Part shown: positions 51,164 through 58,168 of the stretch, in pieces
Layout: every line of letters starts with the position of its first letter
Numbering within the stretch: the first letter of the stretch is position 1
Origin: JBBSBL01 sp046330255
GTDB taxonomy: Bacteria; Actinomycetota; Thermoleophilia; Solirubrobacterales; Solirubrobacteraceae
Reading direction: 5' to 3'
NCBI GenBank assembly: GCA_046330255.1
Contig: JAXLTC010000001.1
Span: 434,001 to 498,000 of the forward strand
Length of the DNA: 64,000 nt
Notes under the pieces: model-generated
Database searches by the model: none
Seen by the model: the letters and a program-made list of their open reading frames with translations, nothing else
Told to the model about the DNA's origin: nothing
Translations under genes and position numbers: made by a program

Positions 51164-52228
51164 GTGCGCAACCCCAGAGACTTCCTCGAGCCGCTCGCGA
51201 TCGGAGCTCCGCAGCCGCTGCGCGAGATCCCGTTCCCGCCCTCGCGGATGATCCACTTCTTCGACCCCTCGAACGAGAAGATGGCGGCGAAGCTGCCGGA
51301 CATCGCGAAGACCACCGACATCCTGCTCGGCAACCTCGAGGACGCCGTCCCGGTCGATCGCAAGCTGCCGGCCCGCGCCGGCCTGGTGAAGATCGGCAAG
51401 GAGGTCGACCTCGGCGGCACGGCGCTGTGGACGCGGGTCAACGCGCTCGAGTCGCCGTGGGTCCTGGACGACCTCACCACGCTCGTGACCGAGATCGGCC
51501 ACCGCCTCGAGGTCGTGATGGTCCCGAAGGTCGAGGGCCCGTGGGACATCCACTACGTGGACCGCCTGCTCGCGCAGCTCGAGGCGAAGGCCGGCCTGGA
51601 GCGCCCGATCCTCGTCCACGCGATCCTCGAGACCGCGCAGGGAGTGACCAACCTCGAGGACATCGCGACCGCCTCGCCGCGCATGCAGGGCATGAGCTTC
51701 GGGCCCGCCGACCTGGCCGCCTCGCGCCGGATGAAGACCACGCGCGTCGGCGGCGGCCACCCCGGCTACCGCGTGATCGAGGACCCGGACGCCGCCGATC
51801 CGGAGGCGCCGCGCGCCGGCGCCCAGCAGGACCTCTGGCACTACTCGATCGGGCGCATGGTCGACGCCTGCGCGGGCGCCGGCATCCTCCCGTTCTACGG
51901 GCCGTTCGGCGACATCAGGGACGTCGACGGCTGCGAAGCGCAGTTCCGCGCCGCGTTCCTGATGGGCTGCGTCGGCGCCTGGTCGCTGCACCCCGTCCAG
52001 ATCGGGATCGCGAAGAAGGTGTTCTCGCCCGACCCGGACGAGGTCGCGTTCGCGCGCAAGGTGATCGAGGCGATCCCCGACGGCCGCGGCGTGCACATGA
52101 TCGACGGCAAGATGCAGGACGACGCGACCTGGAAGCAGTGCAAGGTCATGGTCGAGCTTGCGGAGATGCTGGCCGCGAAGGACCCGGAGCTCGCCGCGGC
52201 CTACGGGACGGCCGGCGCGGAGAGCTGA
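51164..52228 (+). CDS. mcl1: HpcH/HpaI-family lyase, candidate (L)-malyl-CoA/beta-methylmalyl-CoA lyase
   Basis: This 354-residue citrate-lyase-beta-like enzyme matches Mcl1 through NLEDAVPVDRK (Mg/Glu-Asp site near residue 55-65), the VMVPKVEGPWD strand, MSFGPADLAASRRMKTT, GILPFYGPFGDIRDVDG and GAWSLHPVQIGIA. Mcl1 cleaves beta-methylmalyl-CoA to glyoxylate and propionyl-CoA. It has a ~20-residue insertion after GGGHPGYRVIED compared with proteobacterial enzymes. GTG 51164 is the only good start near the conserved NPRDFLEPL. Confidence 0.85.
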   Translation: MRNPRDFLEPLAIGAPQPLREIPFPPSRMIHFFDPSNEKMAAKLPDIAKTTDILLGNLEDAVPVDRKLPARAGLVKIGKEVDLGGTALWTRVNALESPWVLDDLTTLVTEIGHRLEVVMVPKVEGPWDIHYVDRLLAQLEAKAGLERPILVHAILETAQGVTNLEDIATASPRMQGMSFGPADLAASRRMKTTRVGGGHPGYRVIEDPDAADPEAPRAGAQQDLWHYSIGRMVDACAGAGILPFYGPFGDIRDVDGCEAQFRAAFLMGCVGAWSLHPVQIGIAKKVFSPDPDEVAFARKVIEAIPDGRGVHMIDGKMQDDATWKQCKVMVELAEMLAAKDPELAAAYGTAGAES

Positions 52229-52229
52229 C

Positions 52230-52658
52230 TCACCCGACCAGCGGGTTGCGGGTCCGCAGCGCCGGGAAGCGGCCGAAGTCGCGGTCGGCGGTCCAGAGCT
52301 CGCTCACGCCGTTCGCCAGGCAGACCGCGGCGATACGGGCGTCGTGCACCTGCCGGCCGCGAGCGCGACTGTCGGCGAGCATCCCGCGGAGCCGCGGCCA
52401 GATATCCGGGGTCTCGCCGATGAGACGTGCGCCGGGCATGGAGATCCACCTGTCGAGGGCACCGAGGGCCTTTGACGCCTGCGGCGTGCGCCACAGTCGC
52501 GGCTGCGTGGCGAAGGCGTAGAACTCGGCCACCACGATCCAGGGCAGCCCCCACCGAGGCTCGCCGGCGAGTCGGGCCATCGCGGCGAGGCCGCGGTCGT
52601 GCTCCGGGCTCTCCTCGCGGAATGCCGCCGCGAGCACGTTCGTGTCGACCGCGATCAC
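52230..52658 (-). CDS. vapC: VapC-type PIN-domain toxin (second system)
   Basis: This 142-residue PIN protein has catalytic acids in AVDTNVLAAAF, VVAEFYAFA, VHDARIAAVCLANG and LWTADRDFGRF. The GTG start overlaps the antitoxin stop (GTGA). It is convergent with the malyl-CoA lyase gene with one base between stops (TGA C TCA). The sequence is unrelated in detail to the VapC at 34 kb, so this is a separate acquisition and not a duplication. Confidence 0.92.
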   Translation of the reverse strand: MIAVDTNVLAAAFREESPEHDRGLAAMARLAGEPRWGLPWIVVAEFYAFATQPRLWRTPQASKALGALDRWISMPGARLIGETPDIWPRLRGMLADSRARGRQVHDARIAAVCLANGVSELWTADRDFGRFPALRTRNPLVG

Positions 52659-52900
52659 GCGGGCGGATCCTGCCGATAGATCTCGTCGCGGATGGCCCCC
52701 CAGTCATCCGGGTCCACACCCGGAAGCGGCTCGAGGGACGCCGTCACGGGCACAAACGGCTCTCGCTCCGCCGGATCGGACTCGGCGAGCACGTCGCGCA
52801 GGCCGCGCTCGACCAGCGCTCGCAGCGTCGTCCCCTCCTGCTCGGCGCGAGCCTTGGCCTGCACCAGCAGGCTGTCGGCAATCTCTATGGTCGTTTTCAT
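52655..52900 (-). CDS. vapB: VapB-type antitoxin (second system)
   Basis: This 81-residue protein has an N-terminal DNA-binding strand and helix (KTTIEIADSLLVQAKARAEQEGTTLRA) as in Arc/VapB_antitoxin_2, followed by a Pro- and Asp-rich C-terminus (PGVDPDDWGAIRDEIYR) for toxin neutralisation. ATG 52900 is chosen; the 12 in-frame residues upstream run through a perfect palindrome that is better explained as operator. Confidence 0.9.
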   Translation of the reverse strand: MKTTIEIADSLLVQAKARAEQEGTTLRALVERGLRDVLAESDPAEREPFVPVTASLEPLPGVDPDDWGAIRDEIYRQDPPA

Positions 52901-52913
52901 ATGGGTACCCATA
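52900..52913. promoter_or_regulatory. Probable VapBC operator (perfect palindrome)
   Basis: TATGGGTACCCATA is a perfect 14 bp palindrome immediately before the antitoxin start. Its location at the start codon implies a leaderless or very short-leader mRNA and tight autorepression by the VapBC complex. Confidence 0.68.
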
Positions 52914-52995
52914 CCGCAGACCGGAAGGGTCCGCAAGCCGCTGCCCGGTCCTTAGCTATAGGCTCCCGCGCCGCCGCACCCGCCCCCTGGAGTCC

Positions 52996-54195
52996 ATGCG
53001 CTTCTTCGAGTACGAGGCCCGCGAGATCGTCAAGCGGGCCGGCATCCCGGTCACCGACTTCGGCTTCGTCACCGAGGCCGCGCAGGCGCGCGCGATCGCC
53101 GAGCGGATCGGCGGGCCGGTGGTCATCAAGTCACAGGTCTTGACCGGCGGGCGGATGAAGGCCGGCGGCGTGCAGTTCGCCGACACTCCGGACGAGGCCG
53201 TCGCCCACGCCGAGCAGGTACTGGCGCTCGAGATCAACGGGCACGTGCCCCGCGGCGTGCTCGTCGACCCGAAGGCCGACGTCGCGCAGGAGTACTACGC
53301 CGGCGTCGTCTGGGACGGCACCCGCAAGCAACCGGTGATCATCTTCTCCCCCGTCGGCGGCATCGACATCGAGCAGGTCGCGGAGGAGCAGCCGGACAAG
53401 GTCTCGCGCCGCCACTTCTCGAACCTGCTGCCGTTCGCCGAGTTCCAGGCGAAGGAGGCGATCGCCTCCACCGGCGTGACCGGCTCGGACCTCAACCGCC
53501 TGGTCCCGATCGTGACCCGCCTGGCGAAGCTGTTCGTCGAGCACGACATGACGCTCGCCGAGATCAACCCGCTGGGGAAGCTCTCCGACGGCAGCTTCGT
53601 CGCGCTCGACGCGCACATGGACATGGAGAACGAGGCCCGCGGGCGCCACAAGGCGCTGCTCGCCGATCTCGGCGTCGGCGACGAGGAGACCCGCCAGGCG
53701 CGCGAGCCGACGCCGTTCGAGCTGGCGGGCGAGGCCGTCGACGCGGCCAGCCACCGCGGCGTCGCGGGCAACGTGACGGAGTTCGACGGCAACCTCGGCC
53801 TCGTGATCGGCGCCGGCGGCGGCTCGCTGACGCTGTTCGACGCGGTCCGCGCGCACGGCGGCAAGCCCGCGAACTACTGCGAGATCGGCGGCAACCCGTC
53901 GGTCGAGAAGGCGTGCGGCCTGGCCAAGCTCGTCCTCTCGAAGCCCGGCGTCGAGCGGATCGCGGTGATGATGTCGATCGTCTCCAACACGCGCGTGGAC
54001 ATCGTCGCGCGCGGCGTGATCAAGGCGTGCCTGGAGCTGGACATGGACCCGGCCGAGAAGATCGCGATCTTCCGCATCCCGGGCGCGTGGGAGGACGAGG
54101 GCTTCAAGATCCTCGACCGTTACGGGGTCGAGTACGCGGACCGGAGCGTGTCCATGCACGAGGCGGCGCGCCGGGCGGTGGAGAAGATCCAGTGA
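52996..54195 (+). CDS. sucC: Succinate-CoA ligase (or malate-CoA-type ligase), beta subunit
   Basis: This 399-residue ATP-grasp subunit has FFEYEAREIVKRAGIPV, the nucleotide-binding VVIKSQVLTGGRMKAGGV, AEINPLGKLSDGSFVALDAHMDMENEA (metal) and the C-terminal CoA-ligase domain with NYCEIGGNPSVEKA and MMSIVSNTRVDIVARG. The length suits SucC. It catalyses succinyl-CoA + ADP/GDP + Pi to succinate + NTP, though the sequence alone does not exclude a malate-CoA ligase. The alpha subunit overlaps its stop (GTGA). Confidence 0.9.
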   Translation: MRFFEYEAREIVKRAGIPVTDFGFVTEAAQARAIAERIGGPVVIKSQVLTGGRMKAGGVQFADTPDEAVAHAEQVLALEINGHVPRGVLVDPKADVAQEYYAGVVWDGTRKQPVIIFSPVGGIDIEQVAEEQPDKVSRRHFSNLLPFAEFQAKEAIASTGVTGSDLNRLVPIVTRLAKLFVEHDMTLAEINPLGKLSDGSFVALDAHMDMENEARGRHKALLADLGVGDEETRQAREPTPFELAGEAVDAASHRGVAGNVTEFDGNLGLVIGAGGGSLTLFDAVRAHGGKPANYCEIGGNPSVEKACGLAKLVLSKPGVERIAVMMSIVSNTRVDIVARGVIKACLELDMDPAEKIAIFRIPGAWEDEGFKILDRYGVEYADRSVSMHEAARRAVEKIQ

Positions 54196-55115
54196 GCATT
54201 CTGATCGGGGCGGACACCACCTTCATCGTCCAGGGCATCACCGGCCGCGAGGCGGTGAACCTGACGCGGGAGTGCCTGGACTACGGCGCCGGCGCGAAGG
54301 TCGTGGGCGGCGTGACGCCGGGGCGCAAGGGCCGCGAGGTCCACGGCGTGCCGGTTTTCGACACCGTCGCGCAGGCCGTCGAGCACCATGGCGCCCCCGT
54401 CAAGGGGAGCGTCGTGACGGTCCCTCCCGCGTTCACCAAGGACGCGGTCTTCGAGGCGATCGAGAACGGCATCGAGCTGGTCGTGATCGTCACCGAGCGC
54501 ATCCCGCGGCGCGACGTCGCACAGATGGTCGAGCTGGCCGGGATGCGCGGCGCGCGGATCATCGGCCCGAACTGCCTCGGGATCATCGTGCCGGACGTGA
54601 TCAAGATGGGCGGCATCGGCGGCCCCGCGAAGGACGCGGCGAAGGCCTACACGCCCGGTTCGGTCGGCGTGATCTCCCGCTCGGGCGGCATGACGACCGA
54701 GATGTCCTCGACGCTGACCGCCGCCGGCCTGGGCCAGTCGGCCGCCGTCTCGATCGGCGGCGACGCGATCATCGGCTCCACCTACGCCGAGCTGATGCCG
54801 CTGTTCGAGGCGGACGAGCGGACCGAGGCGATCGTGATCTACACCGAGCCCGGGGGCCGGATGGAGGCCCAGCTCGCCGAGTGGGTGCGCGAGAACGACT
54901 CGCGCCTGCCGATCGTCGCGTTCATGGCGGGCCGCTTCATGGACGAGATGCCCGGGATGAGCTTCGGCCACGCGGGGACGATCGTCGAGGGCAAGGAGGA
55001 CACCGCGGCCGAGAAGATCGCGCGCCTCGGCGAGGCAGGGATCGTGGTCGCGGAGGAGATCTCCGAGATCCCCGGGATCGTGAAGGCGAAGATCGCCGAG
55101 CGGAGCGCCGCGTGA
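54192..55115 (+). CDS. sucD: Succinate-CoA ligase alpha subunit
   Basis: This 307-residue subunit has an N-terminal CoA-binding Rossmann domain (TTFIVQGITGREAV, GVTPGRKGREVHGVPVF), the IGPNCLGIIVPD turn, GSVGVISRSGGMTTEMSSTL and the phosphohistidine site SFGHAGTIVEG (His ~260). It pairs with the upstream beta subunit. A small ferredoxin-like gene starts within its stop codon (GTGA), so all three are one operon. Confidence 0.93.
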   Translation: MSILIGADTTFIVQGITGREAVNLTRECLDYGAGAKVVGGVTPGRKGREVHGVPVFDTVAQAVEHHGAPVKGSVVTVPPAFTKDAVFEAIENGIELVVIVTERIPRRDVAQMVELAGMRGARIIGPNCLGIIVPDVIKMGGIGGPAKDAAKAYTPGSVGVISRSGGMTTEMSSTLTAAGLGQSAAVSIGGDAIIGSTYAELMPLFEADERTEAIVIYTEPGGRMEAQLAEWVRENDSRLPIVAFMAGRFMDEMPGMSFGHAGTIVEGKEDTAAEKIARLGEAGIVVAEEISEIPGIVKAKIAERSAA

Positions 55116-55357
55116 GGTCCGACGCGATCTTCATCGGGCTCGAGGTCGACGACGCGGTCGCAGCCGACGCGGCGCTGGCGGCCAAGCTCGAGGAAGTCTG
55201 CCCGGTCGACATCTTCGCGGTGCGCGACGGGCACGTCGCACTCGTCGAGGAGAACCTCGACGAGTGCGTGCTGTGCCGCCTGTGCATCGACGCCGCTCCC
55301 GCGGGCGCCGTGAAGGTCCACACGCTCTACGACGGCGGGGTCCTGAGCTCGGGCTGA
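55112..55357 (+). CDS. Reduced single-cluster ferredoxin-like protein
   Basis: This 81-residue protein has EVCPVDIFAVRDGHVALVEENLDE split around a beta hairpin, then CVLCRLCIDAAPAGAV. In ordinary 2[4Fe-4S] ferredoxins each cluster uses C-x2-C-x2-C plus a distant C-P. Here one triplet (C-V-L-C-R-L-C) and one C-P (EVCP) remain, enough for a single [4Fe-4S] cluster; the second triplet is lost and the fourth Cys is replaced by Ala-Pro. Coupling to sucCD by a GTGA overlap suggests a role next to a CoA-ligase or oxoacid reaction, but this is inference. Confidence 0.75.
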   Translation: MRSDAIFIGLEVDDAVAADAALAAKLEEVCPVDIFAVRDGHVALVEENLDECVLCRLCIDAAPAGAVKVHTLYDGGVLSSG

Positions 55358-55424
55358 GCTTCCGGCCGGACCGTCGTCAGCCGGACTCGATGGTCGCGGC
55401 CGCAGCGGCGGCGGCGAAGCCCGA

Positions 55425-55566
55425 GCGAACAGCACATCGAGGGTGCGAGGGCGGCTGCCGGGGCCGTTTCACCACTCGGCTGCGATTCTGGTCGCCTGGC
55501 GACCAAGATCGCACGCGAGTGGCGCCCCACGGCCCGGCGCCCTCGCCCCGCCGGCCGCACGTTCGC
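55425..55566. repeat. Dispersed hairpin element (copy D)
   Basis: This 142 bp element lies between the ferredoxin-like gene and the nine-repeat propeller gene, both on the plus strand. The left arm starts GCGAACAGCACATCGAGGG (55425). The central hairpin TGCGATTCTGGTCGC (55481-55495) with GCGACCAAGATCGCA (55499-55513) is extended by CACTCG/CGAGTG flanks (55473-55521). The right arm ends with CACGTTCGC (55558-55566). The core matches copy C. Confidence 0.85.
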
Positions 55567-55615
55567 GGCGGGCAACGCGCCTGGCGCCGGCGCCGGGGTG
55601 TAAGCTGGCTGACAA

Positions 55616-57757
55616 GTGGAGGGGATCGCGCAGTTGGGGGGAGGGCGCGGACGGGCTCTCGGGCTCGTCGCGGTGATCGCTGCGAGCGTCCTCGCCGTCG
55701 ACCTCGCTTCGCCCGCCGAGGCGACCGACGGCTCGCTGGAGCTGATCTCCCAGCCGACGGGCGCTCCCGACCCGGACAGCGCGAGCGCCAGCTTCGGCGG
55801 CGCGTCCGAGAACGGGGCGCGGGTCGTCTTCACGACCACCGAGAAGCTCACCGCGGACGACAACGACACGAACCGCCTCGACGTGTACGAGCGCGCGGGC
55901 GGCGTCACGACCCTGGTCAGCGGGCCCACCGGGGTGACGGATCCCAACACCGGCGACGTGTCGTACCGCCACGTCTCGCGGGACGGGTCGCGGGTCCTCT
56001 TCTCGACGACCCAGCGGCTGACCGCCGACGACAACGACACGAACCGCCTCGACGTGTACGAGCGCGCGGGCGGCGTCACGACCCTGGTCAGCGGGTCGAG
56101 CGGGGTCGCCGATCCGAACACGGCCGACGCGCAGTACGCCGGCGCCTCGGCGGACGGCGCGCGCGTGTTCTTCTACTCGACGCAGAAGATGACCGCCGAC
56201 GACACGGACACCAACCGCGGCGACCTCTACCAGCGGGCCGGCGGGCAGACCACGCTGGTCTCCGCGCCGACCGGCGTGGCGGACCCGAACACGGCCGATG
56301 CGTACTACGCGGGCAACTCCCGGGACGGGGCGCGGGTCTTCTTCGCCACGACCCAGAAGCTCGCCGCCGACGACGCCGACACCAACCGCCAGGACGTCTA
56401 CGAGCGTTCCGGCGGCCAGACCGCGCTGCTCTCGAAACCGACGGGGGTCGCGGACCCCAACACCGCCGAGGCGAGCTTTGCCGGAAGCTCCGAGGACGGG
56501 ACGCGGGTGTTCCTCCTCACGCCCCAGAAGCTCACCGCCGAGGACGCCGACACGAACCGCTACGACGTCTACCAGCGGGCCGGCGGAGAGACGACGCTGC
56601 TCAGCGCGCCGACCGGCGTGCCCGACCCGAACACCGGCGACGCCTTCTACCGGGGCGCCTCCAGGGACGGGAGCCGGGTCTTCATGCTCACAGCCGAGAA
56701 GCTCGCCCCCGACGACCCCGACACCAACCGCCTGGACGTCTACGAGCGCTCCGCCGGCCAGACCGCGCTGCTCTCCAAGCCGACCGGGATCCCGGACGCG
56801 AACACCGCTGACGCGAGTTTCTCCGGAGCCTCCGAGGACGGGACGCGCGTGTTCATCACGACATCCCAGAAGCTGGTCCCCGAGGACGCGGACACGAACC
56901 GCTCAGACGTCTACCAGCGGGCCGGTGGGGAGACGACTCTGCTCAGCGCGCCGACCGGCGTGCCCGACCCGAACACCGGCGACGCCCTCTTCGGCAGGGC
57001 CTCCGCCGACGGGGCGCGGGTCTTCATGTACACGAATCAGAAGCTCGCCGCGGACGACGCCGACACCAACCAGCAGGACATCTACGAGCGCGAGGCCGGA
57101 GTGACGTCGCTGGTCAGCGGCGCGAAGGGCATCGCGGACCCGAACACGGCCGCGGTCCTCTTCCGCGGGATCTCGCGGCTCGGCAACCGGCTCTTCTTCC
57201 GCACGACCCAGAGGCTGGTGCCCGGCGACCTCGACCAGGGACGCAACGACATCTACGCGGCCGGGTCCCCGGACCAGACCGGCGCGGGACCGGGCGGCGG
57301 CGGAACGACCGGGCGCGACCGCACCGCGCCGCGCGTCCGCGCGCTGAAGGTCACCCGCCGCTTCCGCGCCTCCTCCAGCCTCCCGCGCGCCGCCGCGCGC
57401 ACCCCCACGGGCGGGATCATCAGCTTCACGCTCTCCGAGCGCGCCACCGGCCGCTTGGCCTTCGCCAAGCGCTCCGCGGGGCGCCGCGTCGGGCGCCGCT
57501 GCCTGGCCCCCACCCGCGCCCGCCGCCGCCGCGCCCGCTGCACCCGCCTCACCAACGTCCGCACCACGATCCCGCTGCGCGCCCGCAGCGGCCGCGTGCG
57601 CATCCGCTTCTACGGACGCCTCAACCGCCGCAGCAGCCTGCGCCCCGGCGCCTACCGGCTCACCGTCACCGCGACCGACACGGCGCGCAACCGCAGCCGC
57701 CCGGCCCGCGCCGACTTCACGCTTCTCCCCGCCGCGAAGCGACGCAGTCGCCGCTGA
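55616..57757 (+). CDS. Secreted nine-repeat propeller-like (PD40/TolB-like) protein
   Basis: This 713-residue protein has an N-terminal hydrophobic signal (ALGLVAVIAASVLAVDLAS). About nine repeats of ~60 residues follow, each with RVFF-T-QKL-ADDADTNR-DVYERAGG-TTLLS-PTGV-DPNT. The repeats are alike in protein and DNA, pointing to recent internal duplication. Each looks like a PD40/WD40-like blade. A Gly-rich linker and a basic C-terminal domain (GRRVGRRCLAPTRARRRRAR... LRPGAYRLTVTATD) follow. It may act at the cell surface. GTG 55616 lacks a clear ribosome site. Confidence 0.8.
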   Translation: MEGIAQLGGGRGRALGLVAVIAASVLAVDLASPAEATDGSLELISQPTGAPDPDSASASFGGASENGARVVFTTTEKLTADDNDTNRLDVYERAGGVTTLVSGPTGVTDPNTGDVSYRHVSRDGSRVLFSTTQRLTADDNDTNRLDVYERAGGVTTLVSGSSGVADPNTADAQYAGASADGARVFFYSTQKMTADDTDTNRGDLYQRAGGQTTLVSAPTGVADPNTADAYYAGNSRDGARVFFATTQKLAADDADTNRQDVYERSGGQTALLSKPTGVADPNTAEASFAGSSEDGTRVFLLTPQKLTAEDADTNRYDVYQRAGGETTLLSAPTGVPDPNTGDAFYRGASRDGSRVFMLTAEKLAPDDPDTNRLDVYERSAGQTALLSKPTGIPDANTADASFSGASEDGTRVFITTSQKLVPEDADTNRSDVYQRAGGETTLLSAPTGVPDPNTGDALFGRASADGARVFMYTNQKLAADDADTNQQDIYEREAGVTSLVSGAKGIADPNTAAVLFRGISRLGNRLFFRTTQRLVPGDLDQGRNDIYAAGSPDQTGAGPGGGGTTGRDRTAPRVRALKVTRRFRASSSLPRAAARTPTGGIISFTLSERATGRLAFAKRSAGRRVGRRCLAPTRARRRRARCTRLTNVRTTIPLRARSGRVRIRFYGRLNRRSSLRPGAYRLTVTATDTARNRSRPARADFTLLPAAKRRSRR

Positions 57758-57796
57758 GCGGAACGACCTCGGCGCCAGGCGGCCCGCTGCTCAGCG
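57752..57796. terminator. Inverted repeat containing both convergent stops
   Basis: GCTGAGC (57753-57759) and GCTCAGC (57789-57795) are perfectly complementary. The left arm holds the TGA of the propeller gene and the right arm the stop of the SCP2 gene. It is a likely bidirectional terminator. Confidence 0.45.
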
Positions 57797-58159
57797 CCGC
57801 GCCTTGCGCGTCCGCGCGCGCTCCTCCTGGCGCTCCACCACCTGCGTGACGAGCTTGAGGATCGGCTCGGGACCGGAGGCCTTGGCCTCGCCGTGCTCGA
57901 AGGCGGCGCGCCAGTCCTTGACCGTGCCCTTCTCGGCCAACTCGTTGAAGTCGGCGCGCACAACCGAGAGGCGCACCTTCGCGTCCTCCGCGATGCCCTT
58001 CTCGACCTTGGGACCCGGCATCTCGACGCGGTATAGCTGCGTGTCGCCGCGCCCGCGGAGCTCGAGGCCGACGACCAGCTTCAGCTGCTCGAGCGCGGGC
58101 ACCTCGGCGAGGAAGCGCCGCGCGGCCTGCTCGATCGTCTCCTTCGTGCCCGTGGCCAT
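57791..58159 (-). CDS. SCP2-type sterol/lipid carrier domain protein
   Basis: This 122-residue single-domain protein of the SCP2 fold has LKLVVGLELRGRGDTQLYRVEM, then VEKGIAEDAKVRLSVVRADFNELAEKG and a helix WRAAFEHGEAKASGPEPILKLVTQVV. SCP2 domains bind acyl-CoAs or other lipids and often accompany beta-oxidation enzymes. It starts nine bases after the acyl-CoA dehydrogenase stop on the same strand, which fits co-transcription and a shared lipid role. Confidence 0.85.
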   Translation of the reverse strand: MATGTKETIEQAARRFLAEVPALEQLKLVVGLELRGRGDTQLYRVEMPGPKVEKGIAEDAKVRLSVVRADFNELAEKGTVKDWRAAFEHGEAKASGPEPILKLVTQVVERQEERARTRKARR

Positions 58160-58168
58160 CCGCGCGCT

